DNA of 64,000 nucleotides from Streptococcus sinensis (GTDB lineage Bacteria; Bacillota; Bacilli; Lactobacillales; Streptococcaceae): NCBI RefSeq assembly GCF_000767835.1, contig NZ_JPEN01000029.1, positions 1 to 64,000 of the forward strand, read 5' to 3'. Shown piece by piece: positions 9,543 to 19,006 of this stretch (position 1 is its first letter; each line of letters starts with the position of its first letter). The notes under the pieces were generated by a model. It saw only the letters and a program-made list of their open reading frames with translations, ran no database searches and was not told where the DNA came from. The position numbers and the translations under genes were made by a program.

Positions 9543-10223
9543 TTATAATTCATTTTCTTTCGTGATGTAGCGGCTGATAGCAATCTCTAGATTGCCATTG
9601 CGCGTGCGTAGGGCATCGATGAGTTCTTTTTCGGTCATCCGACCATTCAGCTGAAGGATGTATTTAAGCTTGAACAAACTTCCCATATCAGAGGTTTTGA
9701 CATTAGCCAGTTCAACATGATTGGTAGCTTTGCTGAAAATATCATCAAAAATACTTTCATAGTCCAGACTTTCTGGTATGACGACAGTCAGCTGGCGCAT
9801 GGAATGCTTCATCTGTCCAAAATTGACCACCTCAAGCAACAGCATGACGAGCGACATGATGAGGGTAAAGACGGTCGCAAAGACCAGATAGCCCATTCCG
9901 ATGGCAATCCCGATTGTCATAACTAGGAAAATGGACACCAACTCCTTGGCCCCTCCTGGTGCGGAACGGAAACGAATCAAGCTGAAGGCCCCCATGACAG
10001 CAACCCCTGCTCCCAGACTTCCATTGACCAAGAAAATCACAATTGCAATCAAGGTCGGCAAAAGCGCCAAACTCATCACAAAGGATTTGCTGTAAACCGT
10101 CTTAAACTGGTAAACCTTGGCAACGACCAAGCCCAAAAGCAAGGACACTCCGATTGCCAGCATCATCATAGCTGGATCTACGGCCGTATCGGTAAAAATA
10201 TCATAAAATAAGTGACTAAGCAT
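9543..10223 (-). CDS. DUF4956 membrane protein
   Basis: A 226-residue protein. The first 130 residues contain about four membrane segments, with a conserved VMGAFSLIRFRSAPGGAKEL motif between two of them. The C-terminal 90 residues are soluble and begin after QLTVVIPESLDYES. Its start overlaps the 3' end of the VTC-domain gene by 8 bases. DUF4956 genes commonly sit beside VTC-domain genes, so the two products probably work together at the membrane. The activity is unknown. Confidence 0.88.
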   Translation of the reverse strand: MLSHLFYDIFTDTAVDPAMMMLAIGVSLLLGLVVAKVYQFKTVYSKSFVMSLALLPTLIAIVIFLVNGSLGAGVAVMGAFSLIRFRSAPGGAKELVSIFLVMTIGIAIGMGYLVFATVFTLIMSLVMLLLEVVNFGQMKHSMRQLTVVIPESLDYESIFDDIFSKATNHVELANVKTSDMGSLFKLKYILQLNGRMTEKELIDALRTRNGNLEIAISRYITKENEL

Positions 10224-10941
10224 GATTTACAACTCCTTTATAGTCTGTCGTTTTCTTGTAAGCAACCCCGTATTTGGAAAAGGAGCTTGGAAAGACCTGA
10301 TGGCAATCCAAAATCTCACTCAGCCAGAGCGGATAGGCTCCTGGCACCTTGACTTCCATAATCACATGATGATCCGGCAGAAGATTTTCCCCGTAATGAC
10401 CATGCAAGAGGCTCAAATCATAGTTGCGGTAGGTCAAATCGTGGTCAATGGTAATCCGAACATTGGGATCCTCAATCCCTTTCATGGAATAACGATTGTA
10501 GTAGATATACATCATGGGCTGCAGGCCACCGTAGCGCTGACTCAGCCAGTCTATTTCCTCACGAATCTGACAATCCTCAATCTTACTGTGATCGCCTGCT
10601 AAGTAAGCCTCGGCAGCGACTAAATCTGTCGAAATACGGCGTTTGTAGACAATCTTGCGCACTTTTTTCTTGATTTCCAAAAAGACTTGGCTGTCTTCAC
10701 TAGGGTTTTCGTCGTAGGTGCGCACGCGCAATTTTTCTTTAAAATAAGGCTTTTCTAAGGACTCACGAATCATTTGATAGGTCGGGGTGTCGTAGTAAAG
10801 ATTGTTAATGGTCGAATAAGCATGCTCATCCTCTACCAGATGGCCTTCAAACTCGGTCAATAAATCGGCCAAAGTTTCTTTGGAAATAATGTATTTGGTT
10901 TCAAATCGTTGAAATTTATCTTTAAATGTTTTTTTAGCCAT
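10216..10941 (-). CDS. VTC-domain (polyphosphate polymerase-like) protein
   Basis: A 241-residue protein with VTC/triphosphate-tunnel features: FQRFETKYIIS near the N terminus, STINNLYYDTP, KLRVRTYDE, the basic strand EIKKKVRKIVYKRR, VRITIDHDLTYR and HVIMEVKVPG. These place charged residues along a tunnel, as in the catalytic domain of yeast VTC4, which makes polyphosphate from ATP. I chose the ATG at 10941 because GGGGGAG lies just upstream; an ATG at 10977 gives a 12-residue longer product. It is the first gene of the three-gene operon. Whether it makes polyphosphate here is an inference from the fold. Confidence 0.88.
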   Translation of the reverse strand: MAKKTFKDKFQRFETKYIISKETLADLLTEFEGHLVEDEHAYSTINNLYYDTPTYQMIRESLEKPYFKEKLRVRTYDENPSEDSQVFLEIKKKVRKIVYKRRISTDLVAAEAYLAGDHSKIEDCQIREEIDWLSQRYGGLQPMMYIYYNRYSMKGIEDPNVRITIDHDLTYRNYDLSLLHGHYGENLLPDHHVIMEVKVPGAYPLWLSEILDCHQVFPSSFSKYGVAYKKTTDYKGVVNHA

Positions 10942-10975
10942 GGATTCTCCCCCTGTCTTTCTTGTAACTAGAGCC

Positions 10976-11020
10976 ATTTTACGGATGAAAACTTAAAGGA
11001 AGGCTAAAGAAAACTTAAAG
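10976..11020 (-). promoter_or_regulatory. Promoter of the VTC operon with a CiaR-like box
   Basis: On the minus strand TTTAGC-N5-TTTAAG ends exactly 10 bases before a TAAAAT -10 element (10981-10976). CiaR binds TTTAAG-N5-TTTAAG at that distance, so one half-site is perfect and the other has two changes. A 12-base direct repeat, GAAAACTTAAAG in plus orientation, occurs at 10987-10998 and 11009-11020. If transcription starts here, the leader is about 30 bases. Regulation by CiaR is inferred. Confidence 0.5.
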
Positions 11021-11105
11021 AAAACAAAACATTCTGATTTTCATAACAAATAAAATAGACTTGTGGAGAAAATCTACAAAACTGATTATTCTGCTATTTA
11101 GCAAC

Positions 11106-11121
11106 CGTTTCACGTGAAACT
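11106..11121. promoter_or_regulatory. parS-like ParB-binding site
   Basis: CGTTTCACGTGAAACT matches the parS consensus TGTTTCACGTGAAACA at 14 of 16 positions, with the 14-base palindrome core intact. It is intergenic, between the VTC operon and yhgE, and is the site farthest from oriC in this window. Confidence 0.8.
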
Positions 11122-11154
11122 AAAAAAACTTGGTTCTGTTCACAAAACCAAGTT
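11121..11154 (-). terminator. Terminator of yhgE/pip
   Basis: On the minus strand AACTTGGTT (11154-11146) pairs with AACCAAGTT (11135-11127) and is followed by TTTTTT. It lies about 40 bases after the yhgE stop. Confidence 0.85.
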
Positions 11155-11194
11155 GTTCCTTTCGAAGAGAAAATAATCTGCATTCTTCTCTATA

Positions 11195-13594
11195 TTAAAT
11201 GATTTCTTTCTTATCAGGACGATAGGCTATTGTGCCTAAGAACATGAAAATCAGTAAAGTCGCGGTCAAGAAGGCTAGTTGGCTACCGATTTGACCATTC
11301 ATCGAGATCGTTTCCCGCAGTCCTGACACTGCATAGCTCATCGGTAAGATTGGATTGAGCATTTGAAAGATTTTCGCTGTTAGGGGCAGCGGATAAGTAC
11401 CAGCGCTGGAAGCCAACTGCAGGAGTAAGAGAACCAGAGATACAAAGGCTCCAATCTTACTATCCCAAGTGACCAGAGTCGTCACAACCGCCATAAAGGC
11501 CATGCTGGCTAAAACAGTCAAGGCCAGCGTCGTCCATTCATAGTTGGCCTCAAGACCAATCAAATGAACCGCTCCATAGACCAAGATTCCTGCCAAAATA
11601 GAAATCAAACCATTGACCTCCAGACGAGCCTTGAGCCAAGCTTTACGGGAAGCTGGAACCTGACCAGAAGGGAGTGTGCCGAAAATAACATTGGTCGAAA
11701 TCGCCGCTACAAAAAGAGCAACAGAAATCATGTACGGAGCCATACCAACACCATTTTTACCAACCTGATCTTTGTCTGTTTTTTTCAGCTCAACAGGACC
11801 AGCCAAAGCAGCAGCATTGTCCTCTGTCACAGAAAGCTCGGATAATTGACCCTTGGCATCCGTCAAGCCTGTATTTAGAGTCTGAGCACCGATTGACAAG
11901 TCTCCCAGTCCAGCGCTCAAGGTTAAACCGCCAGCTGCTAACTGTTGAGAACCATCTGCCATTTGAGTGGCACCCGTAGATAATTTTTGCATGCCTGCGA
12001 CCAAAGTTGGCGATTTGTCATTTAGCTGAGCGAAGCCTGAGCTGATTTGACCGATACCAGAAGTCACTTGGTCATTATGGCTCGCTAGATTAGCCGCTCC
12101 TTGAGAAAGCTGATCAACCCCTGCAGTATATGCCGCTACTCCCTGAGCTACTTGAGAAAGGCCGCCTGTATAGGCTATCATTCCTTGAGAAAGGGTCGCT
12201 GAACCCGTGCTGGCAGAGGACAAGGCTTCATTCACCTGCCCCAAGCCATCGTACAGTCCACTAATCATAGCTGAGGCGCCCGGCAGGACTTGGCTCGCTG
12301 CGGCTGACAGCTGACTTGCTTGGCCGCTGGCCGTTTGCAAACCTTGCAGATTCGTTTGGATAGCTTGGACTTCCTGTACAATAGCAGCCGCTGTATTGCT
12401 GCTAGAATCGGCGTTACCTGCTAGAGCAGCTTTTAGTTCTTCTTGCTCACTAGCAGCAAGTTTCTGGTAAGCAGCTGTGCCTTCCAAAGCCGCCACGGCT
12501 GCCGCCCGATCACTTTGCGCACTACTTGCCAAAGACTGGGCATTGGTCGCTATCGTCGTGAGAGAAGCCGCAATTGTTTCCGTTGGTAGGCTCGTTCCCG
12601 ATGTGGCATTCTGAATGGCTGTATTGAGCTGATCTAGACTCGCCGTCAACTGAGCAACCTTTTCTTGATTAGCAGTAACACTGCTATTAACGGATGATTG
12701 CAGTTCTGCCAAACCACTATTTAGACGCTCCACACCAGCGACTAATTCCTGTGAATTGCCCGTCAGTTGGTTGGTTCCATTCAGTAATGTTTCTGACTGA
12801 GCGGTTAATTGACTGGCACCAGCTGAAAGCTGCCCAACTCCATCTGTATATTCCGTCATCTTGCTAGTAAAAGTCGGCAAGCCGGCATTGATCTGAGCCA
12901 CTCCATTTGTATATGCTACTAGACCAGTCGATAGCGCTGTAGCTCCATCTGAGAAGGTTAGGCTGGACTGGGCTAAGCTTTCCAAGTTAGTAGTCAGTTT
13001 TTGGCTGCCGTTTGCTAATTTCTGACTGCCTTCGGCCAATTTAACTGTCCCATCTGCGGCTGTTCCAAGTCCACCTTTTAGCTTATCCATGCTCGCAAAA
13101 AGGCTTGTCACATAGCTTTTCGTGATCTTCTGACTGACCGACTGCTTCATTGAAGTCATGGCAGAATCACTCATTTTACTAGCGATAAAACTATGGCCAC
13201 TGGATGTTTGATAATTAATCGTGACCTGCTTAGGCTGATTGCTCAAGATACTAGCCGCATTGGCTGATAGATCCTTTGGAAGAGTCACTACCATGTAATA
13301 GTCTCCCTTTTCCAGTCCCTTCTCTGCCTGATCCTCATCCACAAAATGAAAATCCAGCGCTGCATTTTTCTTCATATCTTGGACCATATCTGAACCAATG
13401 GACAGGTCTTGTCCATATAGGCTCGCCTTTTGATCCTGATTGACCACCGCTACTGGTAAATCAGAAAGTTTACCATAAGGATCCCACATGGAGCTCAAAA
13501 AAATCACATTATACAAAGCCGGAATCAAAGAGATTCCCAGCATCACCACAATAACCTTCGGTTTTTTGAAGATGGCTTTCCATTCTTTAAACAT
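11195..13594 (-). CDS. YhgE/Pip-family membrane protein
   Basis: A 799-residue protein. One membrane segment near residues 14-34 is followed by a large extracytoplasmic region (about 40-630) rich in Ala, Gly, Ser and Gln with short repeats such as LSAGASQL and LAAGGLTLSAG, likely long helices. About five membrane segments lie in the last 160 residues, with LFVAAISTNVIFG and the PLTAKIFQMLNPILPMSYAV motif. The layout is that of Pip/YhgE and ABC-2-like exporters. Relatives act as phage receptors or in type VII-linked export. It is divergent from a TetR gene that probably represses it. Confidence 0.9.
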   Translation of the reverse strand: MFKEWKAIFKKPKVIVVMLGISLIPALYNVIFLSSMWDPYGKLSDLPVAVVNQDQKASLYGQDLSIGSDMVQDMKKNAALDFHFVDEDQAEKGLEKGDYYMVVTLPKDLSANAASILSNQPKQVTINYQTSSGHSFIASKMSDSAMTSMKQSVSQKITKSYVTSLFASMDKLKGGLGTAADGTVKLAEGSQKLANGSQKLTTNLESLAQSSLTFSDGATALSTGLVAYTNGVAQINAGLPTFTSKMTEYTDGVGQLSAGASQLTAQSETLLNGTNQLTGNSQELVAGVERLNSGLAELQSSVNSSVTANQEKVAQLTASLDQLNTAIQNATSGTSLPTETIAASLTTIATNAQSLASSAQSDRAAAVAALEGTAAYQKLAASEQEELKAALAGNADSSSNTAAAIVQEVQAIQTNLQGLQTASGQASQLSAAASQVLPGASAMISGLYDGLGQVNEALSSASTGSATLSQGMIAYTGGLSQVAQGVAAYTAGVDQLSQGAANLASHNDQVTSGIGQISSGFAQLNDKSPTLVAGMQKLSTGATQMADGSQQLAAGGLTLSAGLGDLSIGAQTLNTGLTDAKGQLSELSVTEDNAAALAGPVELKKTDKDQVGKNGVGMAPYMISVALFVAAISTNVIFGTLPSGQVPASRKAWLKARLEVNGLISILAGILVYGAVHLIGLEANYEWTTLALTVLASMAFMAVVTTLVTWDSKIGAFVSLVLLLLQLASSAGTYPLPLTAKIFQMLNPILPMSYAVSGLRETISMNGQIGSQLAFLTATLLIFMFLGTIAYRPDKKEII

Positions 13595-13608
13595 TTTTTC
13601 TCCCCTTT

Positions 13609-13713
13609 TTATACACCTTGTCTAAAAATTTGATATAATAGATTATACACAATAAAAAAATTAAGGCAAGCAGAAAATTCATTTTTTGAACACCTTGTCT
13701 AATTTTGTATAAT
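13609..13713. promoter_or_regulatory. Divergent yhgE/tetR promoters with paired TetR-type operators
   Basis: Two imperfect 17-base palindromes share the core ACACCTTGTCTAA: TTATACACCTTGTCTAA (13609-13625) and TTGAACACCTTGTCTAA (13686-13702), 77 bases apart. The plus promoter for tetR is TTGAAC-16-TATAAT (13686-13713), so the second palindrome covers its -35. The minus promoter for yhgE is TTGCCT-16-TATAAT (13669-13642), and the first palindrome lies just after its start. A bound repressor would shut both. Operator identity is inferred. Confidence 0.7.
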
Positions 13714-13736
13714 TCACCAGCAAAGGAAAAATGCGG

Positions 13737-14267
13737 ATGATAGAAAGTAATAAACGTAAAAAAACCAAGGCTATCATTGAGAAGGCCATGGTTGAATTGT
13801 TGCATAAGGAATCATTTGACCACATCACAACGGTCGAATTGGCCAGAGCTGCTGGCATCAGCCGCAGTAGCTTTTATACCCACTACAAAGATAAATATGA
13901 TATGATTGAACGCTATCAGCAAGGCCTCTTTCATCAACTAGAACACATCTTTGAAAATAATCAAGAAGATATCGCGGTAGCTATCACGGAAGTCTTTCAA
14001 TTCCTGACCCAAGAGCCCCTTCTGGCTGCCCTCTTGACGGAAAATGGCACCAGGGAAATCCAAAATTTCCTGCGTCATAAACTTCAAATCATGCTATCTG
14101 AAAGCTTGCAAGAGCGTTTTAGCAAAAAAGTCTATAGTCAAATTGAAAAAGAATATAGCACCGTCTACCTCTCCAATGCCTTCTTTGGAGTCTGCCAGAT
14201 GTGGATTTCTCGGGGAAAAAAAGAAAATCCCGAACAAATGGCTCATCTTCTTTTAAAGATGCTATAA
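13737..14267 (+). CDS. TetR/AcrR-family transcriptional regulator
   Basis: A 176-residue protein. The N-terminal helix-turn-helix is clear: KAMVELLHKESFDHITTVELARAAGISRSSFYTHYKDKYDMI, split here only for recognition, with the TTVELARAAGISRSSFY portion as the recognition motif. The C-terminal ligand domain resembles the TetR C-terminal domain that often accompanies yhgE genes. I chose the ATG at 13737 because AAAGGA lies nine bases before it; the ATG at 13731 is only three bases from that site. It probably represses itself and the divergent yhgE. Confidence 0.88.
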   Translation: MIESNKRKKTKAIIEKAMVELLHKESFDHITTVELARAAGISRSSFYTHYKDKYDMIERYQQGLFHQLEHIFENNQEDIAVAITEVFQFLTQEPLLAALLTENGTREIQNFLRHKLQIMLSESLQERFSKKVYSQIEKEYSTVYLSNAFFGVCQMWISRGKKENPEQMAHLLLKML

Positions 14268-14286
14268 AATTCAACAACTAAATAAA

Positions 14287-14318
14287 GGCTGGGACAATTT
14301 TTTCTCAGTCTCTTTTTG
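14287..14318 (+). terminator. tetR terminator, related to a small repeat family
   Basis: GGCTGGGA (14287-14294) pairs, with two G-T pairs, with TCTCAGTC (14303-14310), followed by TCTTTTT. The arm GGCTGGGACA matches the tips of the 167-bp inverted-repeat element inside comD, so this may be a shortened copy. Confidence 0.7.
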
Positions 14319-14331
14319 TTAATCGAGTCAG

Positions 14332-14363
14332 CCACCAGCTCAGCTGGTGGTTTTCTTGTTTTT
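14332..14363. terminator. Second strong hairpin downstream of tetR
   Basis: CCACCAGCT (14332-14340) pairs perfectly with AGCTGGTGG (14342-14350) and is followed by TTTTCTTGTTTTT. It insulates tetR from the convergent rpsD. Confidence 0.8.
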
Positions 14364-14389
14364 CTCTGCGAGAAAAACTGGCTTGAAGT

Positions 14390-14418
14390 CATAATAAAAG
14401 AAGCCGAAATCGGCTTCT
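14390..14418 (-). terminator. rpsD terminator
   Basis: AGAAGCCG pairs with CGGCTTCT across 14399-14418. The minus-strand continuation is TTTATTAT, about 20 bases after the rpsD stop. Confidence 0.8.
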
Positions 14419-14438
14419 GAATAAATTTTCAATAGAAA

Positions 14439-15050
14439 TTAAAGTTTTTGGTTGTAGAATTCGACGATAAGCGCTTCGTTGATTTCTGGGTTGATTTCAT
14501 CGCGTTCTGGCAAGCGAGTCAATGAACCTTCTAATTTTTCAGCGTCGAATGATACGAATGCTGGACGTCCAAGAGTTGCTTCAACTGCTTCAAGGATAGC
14601 TGGAACTTTCAATGATTTTTCACGAACTGAGATCACTTGACCTGGAGTTACGCGGTATGATGGGATATCAACACGTTTGCCGTCAACAAGGATGTGACCG
14701 TGGTTTACGAATTGACGAGCTTGACGACGAGTAGTCGCAAGACCAAGACGGTAAACAACGTTATCCAAACGACGTTCCAAAAGAAGCATGAAGTTGAAAC
14801 CAAGGATTCCGCCTTTGATTTTTGTAGCTTGTACGAACAAGTTACGGAATTGTTTTTCACCTACACCGTAAGTGAAACGAAGTTTTTGTTTTTCAGCCAA
14901 TTGCAAACCGTATTCTGACAATTTTGAACGGTTGTTTGGTCCGTGTTGTCCTGGTACGTAGTTACGACGTGCCAATTCTTTACCTGTACCTGTAAGTGAA
15001 AGGCCAAGGCGACGAGCTTGTTTCCAAGATGGTCCTGTATAACGTGACAT
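14439..15050 (-). CDS. rpsD: 30S ribosomal protein S4
   Basis: A 203-residue primary 16S rRNA-binding protein. It begins [16 protein letters not shown], has the NYVPGQHGP motif, and carries an S4 RNA-binding domain (about residues 93-155: [23 protein letters not shown], of which VVYRLG and ARQFVNHGH are diagnostic). AGGAGG precedes the ATG. It is monocistronic, which is usual in Firmicutes, with its own terminator and a structured leader that may mediate autogenous control. Confidence 0.97.
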   Translation of the reverse strand: MSRYTGPSWKQARRLGLSLTGTGKELARRNYVPGQHGPNNRSKLSEYGLQLAEKQKLRFTYGVGEKQFRNLFVQATKIKGGILGFNFMLLLERRLDNVVYRLGLATTRRQARQFVNHGHILVDGKRVDIPSYRVTPGQVISVREKSLKVPAILEAVEATLGRPAFVSFDAEKLEGSLTRLPERDEINPEINEALIVEFYNQKL

Positions 15051-15205
15051 ATGTATGTCCTCCTGATATAAATAATATTTCGGTGGAAATAGTCACTTAG
15101 AAAGCTCTGATTCGTGCAGAACATTTTCGCCCAAACAGCTAAGGCTACTTTTATAGCTGATGTTCTGTTGACGAGCTTCATGCTCTCCTGCTGCTATTTC
15201 ACACA
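15051..15205 (-). promoter_or_regulatory. rpsD 5' leader, structured; possible S4 autoregulatory element
   Basis: The leader is about 155 bases. On the minus strand CAGAACAT (15167-15160) pairs with ATGTTCTG (15124-15117), with an inner AGCTA/TAGCT stem. In Bacillus the rpsD leader binds S4 and represses translation. Whether this leader has that structure is not shown, and a small reading frame (ATG at 15181, GGAGAG upstream) also runs through it. Confidence 0.45.
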
Positions 15206-15211
15206 AAGGCT

Positions 15212-15240
15212 ATTGTACCATGAAATATGAAGAATGTAAA
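15212..15240 (-). promoter_or_regulatory. rpsD promoter
   Basis: On the minus strand TTTACA (15240-15235), a 17-base spacer and TACAAT (15217-15212), a strong sigma-A-type promoter. Confidence 0.8.
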
Positions 15241-15306
15241 GAGGTAAAATCAGAAAACAGCTGAAAGAAGGTCTATATCAGTCCACTTTGTCATTGGCAT
15301 TCAACT

Positions 15307-15373
15307 ACCATTCAGGCACACTTTTTAACTTTTGGGATTCAGTTGTTTTTGTGATAACAGTTTACATTATAAT
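15307..15373 (+). promoter_or_regulatory. comAB promoter with a ComE-like direct repeat
   Basis: ACCATTCAG (15307-15315) and ACTTTTGGG (15328-15336) are spaced by 21 bases start to start. The second half-site ends 31 bases before TATAAT (15368-15373). The comC promoter has the same 21-base period and 31-base gap. The half-sites are weaker than those of comC (7 and 6 of 9 matches). There is no good -35, which fits activator dependence. Confidence 0.6.
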
Positions 15374-15472
15374 AGACTTATTCATTATATGAGGCTTCAA
15401 TATACGATGCAAATTGTTAAAATACAACAGAGCCTATATAATTACAGAAAATATTTTCAAAAGGAGACTTCT

Positions 15473-17626
15473 ATGAAATTTCGCCGTCGACACTACCGTC
15501 CTCAGGTGGACCAAATGGATTGCGGCGTGACATCTTTGGCCATGGTTTTTGGTTACTACGGCTCCTATTACTCACTAGCGCATCTACGAGAGTTAGCCAA
15601 AACTACCATGGAGGGCACGACAGCTTTTGGTTTGGTTAGGGTCGCTGAGAAGCTAAACTTTGAGACGCGAACCATAAGAGCAGATATGTCCCTCTTTGAG
15701 CACAATGACTTAACTTACCCTTTCGTAGCGCATGTAGTCAAAAATGGCAAATTGCTACACTACTATGTAGTGACTGGGCAAGATAAGAAATTTATCCATA
15801 TTGCTGACCCTGACCCTACGGTCAAGATGACCAAGCTACCTAGGGAACATTTTGAGTCAGAATGGACAGGAGTGGCAATATTCATAGCACCGACGCCTGA
15901 CTACAAACCGTACAAAGAGCAAAAGCAAGGACTTCTTTCTTTCCTTCCTATTTTGATTAGACAAAAGAGCTTGATGACCAATATCGTTCTTGCAACCTTT
16001 CTGGTGACCATCATCAACATCATCGGCTCCTACTATCTCCAGTCTATTATTGACACCTATGTACCTGACCAGATGCGGAGTACGCTAGGGATCATCTCGC
16101 TGGGCTTGGTCTTGGTGTATATTTTACAGCAAGTTTTGAGTTACGCTCAGGATTATCTGCTTTTGATTTTGGGACAACGTTTGTCTATTGATGTCATTTT
16201 GTCCTATATCAAGCATGTTTTTCACCTTCCAATGTCTTTCTTTGCAACACGGCGGACAGGAGAAATCGTTTCTCGTTTTACTGATGCTAATAGTATCATT
16301 GATGCTCTTGCAAGTACCATCTTATCTATATTTCTCGATGTTTCAATCGTACTAATCATCTCAGTAGTCCTGTTCTCACAAAACACCAACCTCTTTTTTA
16401 TTAGTCTCTTGGCTCTGCCTATCTACACACTCCTTATCTTTGCCTTTATGAAACCCTTTGAAAAGATGAACCGTGACACTATGGAGGCCAATGCTGTGCT
16501 ATCCTCTTCCATTATTGAGGATATTAACGGCATGGAGACTATTAAGTCTCTTACCAGTGAAAAACTTCGCTATCAGAAGATTGATAAAGAATTCGTAGAT
16601 TATTTAAAAAAGTCCTTTGTCTATAGTAGAGCAGAAAGTCAGCAAAAAGCTCTGAAAAAAGTAGCTCAGTTACTTCTGAATGTTGCTATCCTCTGGATGG
16701 GGGCGGGGCTGGTCATGAATAAGCAGATGACTCTGGGACAGCTCATCACCTACAACACCCTCTTGATCTATTTCACAAATCCGCTGGAAAACATCATCAA
16801 TCTCCAAACCAAACTCCAAACAGCTCAGGTAGCTAATAATCGACTCAACGAGGTCTATTTAGTAGAATCTGAGTTTGAGGAGAAAAAGATCATATCTGAT
16901 CTTAGTTTGATGACAGGCGACATTGAGTTTAAAAATGTTAGCTACAAATATGGGTATAGACGAGATGTTCTAGCCAATATCAACCTAACCATCAAGCAGA
17001 AATCAAAGGTTGCTTTTGTTGGGATTTCCGGCTCAGGTAAAACTACGCTTGCTAAAATGATTGTCAATTTTTACGACCCTAGTGCTGGGCAGATTAGTCT
17101 AGGTGGGGTTAATCTTAACCAGATTGACAAACATGCTCTCCGCCAGCATATCAACTATCTTCCACAACAGCCCTATGTCTTTAACGGCACGATCATGGAT
17201 AACCTGCTTTTGGGCGCCAAAGAAGGCACTACGCAAGAAGATGTTTTGCGTGCTGTCGAACTAGCAGAGATTCGTGCAGACATTGAAAACATGCCTCTAA
17301 GTTACCAGACTGAGCTAACCTCTGATGGAGCTGGGATTTCGGGCGGTCAACGTCAACGAATTGCCTTGGCAAGAGCTCTATTGACGGATGCCCCCATTTT
17401 GATTTTAGATGAAGCTACTAGCAGCTTGGATATTTTAACAGAAAAACGAATTGTTGATAATCTGCTAGCTTTGGATAAAACTTTGATTTTTATCGCCCAT
17501 CGTCTGACAATTGCCGAGCGAACCGAACATGTCGTAGTGATGGATCACGGACGCATTGTAGAGCAGGGCAACCATACAGACCTGCTGGCTCAGGGCGGCT
17601 TCTATGCCAATCTGGTCAATAGCTAG
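15473..17626 (+). CDS. comA: Competence peptide ABC exporter/processing protease ComA
   Basis: A 717-residue transporter that cleaves the double-glycine leader of ComC and exports the pheromone. The N-terminal C39 peptidase domain (1-150) has the catalytic Cys in [11 protein letters not shown], His in LLHYYVV and Asp in IADPDP. Six membrane segments follow (about 160-450), then the ATPase with Walker [10 protein letters not shown], signature ISGGQRQR and Walker [20 protein letters not shown] precedes the ATG. The length equals that of pneumococcal ComA as I recall it. comB follows after 13 bases. Confidence 0.96.
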   Translation: MKFRRRHYRPQVDQMDCGVTSLAMVFGYYGSYYSLAHLRELAKTTMEGTTAFGLVRVAEKLNFETRTIRADMSLFEHNDLTYPFVAHVVKNGKLLHYYVVTGQDKKFIHIADPDPTVKMTKLPREHFESEWTGVAIFIAPTPDYKPYKEQKQGLLSFLPILIRQKSLMTNIVLATFLVTIINIIGSYYLQSIIDTYVPDQMRSTLGIISLGLVLVYILQQVLSYAQDYLLLILGQRLSIDVILSYIKHVFHLPMSFFATRRTGEIVSRFTDANSIIDALASTILSIFLDVSIVLIISVVLFSQNTNLFFISLLALPIYTLLIFAFMKPFEKMNRDTMEANAVLSSSIIEDINGMETIKSLTSEKLRYQKIDKEFVDYLKKSFVYSRAESQQKALKKVAQLLLNVAILWMGAGLVMNKQMTLGQLITYNTLLIYFTNPLENIINLQTKLQTAQVANNRLNEVYLVESEFEEKKIISDLSLMTGDIEFKNVSYKYGYRRDVLANINLTIKQKSKVAFVGISGSGKTTLAKMIVNFYDPSAGQISLGGVNLNQIDKHALRQHINYLPQQPYVFNGTIMDNLLLGAKEGTTQEDVLRAVELAEIRADIENMPLSYQTELTSDGAGISGGQRQRIALARALLTDAPILILDEATSSLDILTEKRIVDNLLALDKTLIFIAHRLTIAERTEHVVVMDHGRIVEQGNHTDLLAQGGFYANLVNS

Positions 17627-17639
17627 AAAGGAGAACCTA

Positions 17640-18995
17640 GTGAACCAAGATTTTTTAGAAAGCGCTGAGTTTTACAACCGTCGCTATCACAATTTCTCTA
17701 GTAGGGTTATTATTCCTATTACTTTGCTCTTTCTTTTTACCCTACTCTTCGGACTCTTTGCTCAAAAAGAGATTACTGTCTCATCAAGTGCCAGTCTGGA
17801 GCCTAGTCGTATCATTTCTAACATCCAGTCCACGAGTAATAATACAATCATTATGAATCATCTCGCAGAAAACAAGTGTGTCAAACAAGGTGACCTGCTC
17901 ATTCAATATCAAAATGGAGCGGAAGAGCTACAGAAGGCTAGCTACTCTAACCAGCTAGATATGCTCCAAGATCAGAAAAAACAATTGGAGTATTTACAAG
18001 CTAGTCTCCAAACTGGGAATGATCAGTTCCCAGAAGCCGATAATTTTGGCTACCGGCAATCTTTTCGAGATTATCAAAGTCAGGCCGTCAGTCTCCGTAG
18101 TAATACAGACCAGCAAAATGCAGCCATTGCTTCACAAAACGCTGCTGCTAGCAGTGCACAGACAGAGATTGCAAAGCTCATTTCTGAGACCCAAGCTAAA
18201 ATTTCAGACTATAGATCAGTCAAGATAGCTATTCAAAATGACTCAGTAGTAGATGGTAGTAATGCAGGCTATTCCCTCTACCAAACCTATCAAGCACAAG
18301 TAAACATGGACACGCAAGACCAGCTAAAAAGTCAAATACTGGCACAAGCAGATACACAGATTGCTCAATTAGAAGGAACACTGGCAAGCTACCGCATCCA
18401 ATATGCAGGTTCAGGTGCTCGGCAAGCCTACTCGAGTGGATTAAACAGTCAGCTAGAATCACTCAAAGCTCAGCAACTAACTAAGGTTGCTCAAGAATTA
18501 ACTGATTTAGAGCAAAAAATTCTTGAAACAGAAACTGGAAGAAAGGTGCAAGATGGGATGATTCAAAAAACTGTCATTACAGCACCTGAAAATGGGATAC
18601 TTCACCTCAATCCTGAGACTAGCCATTCTACCTTAGTATCCGAAGGAAGTCTCCTTGCCCAACTCTATCCTGTCCTGACCACGGAAAAGAAAATTAAGAT
18701 TACCGCTTATATTTCTTCCAAGGATATCGCTCATCTTAAAGTCGGTAACCCTATTCGCTTCACAACCATAAACAATATTAACAAGCAAGAAACTCTGACT
18801 TCCAAGATTAGCAACATCGATACTACTGCAAGCAAGACAGAAAAAGGAAATTTTTTCAAATTAGAAGCAGAGACTACATTGACAGACCAAGAAGCTAAGC
18901 AACTCCGCTATGGTTTAGAAGGAAGAATTGTAATGATCACAGGTAAGAAAACTTACTTCCAATATTATAGAGATAAATTTTTGAAAAAAGATTAG
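17640..18995 (+). CDS. comB: Competence peptide export accessory protein ComB
   Basis: A 451-residue HlyD-family adaptor that works with ComA. A membrane segment (about residues 25-43) precedes coiled-coil-rich helices (about 95-300) and a C-terminal beta region ending [16 protein letters not shown] chose the GTG at 17640: AAAGGAG lies seven bases before it, and the resulting start ([20 protein letters not shown]) matches the family. Upstream codons lie inside the comA 3' end. A terminator follows. Confidence 0.95.
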   Translation: MNQDFLESAEFYNRRYHNFSSRVIIPITLLFLFTLLFGLFAQKEITVSSSASLEPSRIISNIQSTSNNTIIMNHLAENKCVKQGDLLIQYQNGAEELQKASYSNQLDMLQDQKKQLEYLQASLQTGNDQFPEADNFGYRQSFRDYQSQAVSLRSNTDQQNAAIASQNAAASSAQTEIAKLISETQAKISDYRSVKIAIQNDSVVDGSNAGYSLYQTYQAQVNMDTQDQLKSQILAQADTQIAQLEGTLASYRIQYAGSGARQAYSSGLNSQLESLKAQQLTKVAQELTDLEQKILETETGRKVQDGMIQKTVITAPENGILHLNPETSHSTLVSEGSLLAQLYPVLTTEKKIKITAYISSKDIAHLKVGNPIRFTTINNINKQETLTSKISNIDTTASKTEKGNFFKLEAETTLTDQEAKQLRYGLEGRIVMITGKKTYFQYYRDKFLKKD

Positions 18996-19006
18996 TTAAA
19001 AAAGCT

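Noticed and set aside
12000-13100. Repeats inside yhgE as a possible CRISPR or tandem array
   Set aside because: They are degenerate protein-level repeats of the Ala/Gly/Ser-rich region, with no constant spacing or identical units. No CRISPR array is present in the window.
14861-15181. A 106-codon frame from the rpsD leader into rpsD
   Set aside because: It has a plausible start, but most of it is rpsD in another frame. I mention it only as a possible leader peptide.
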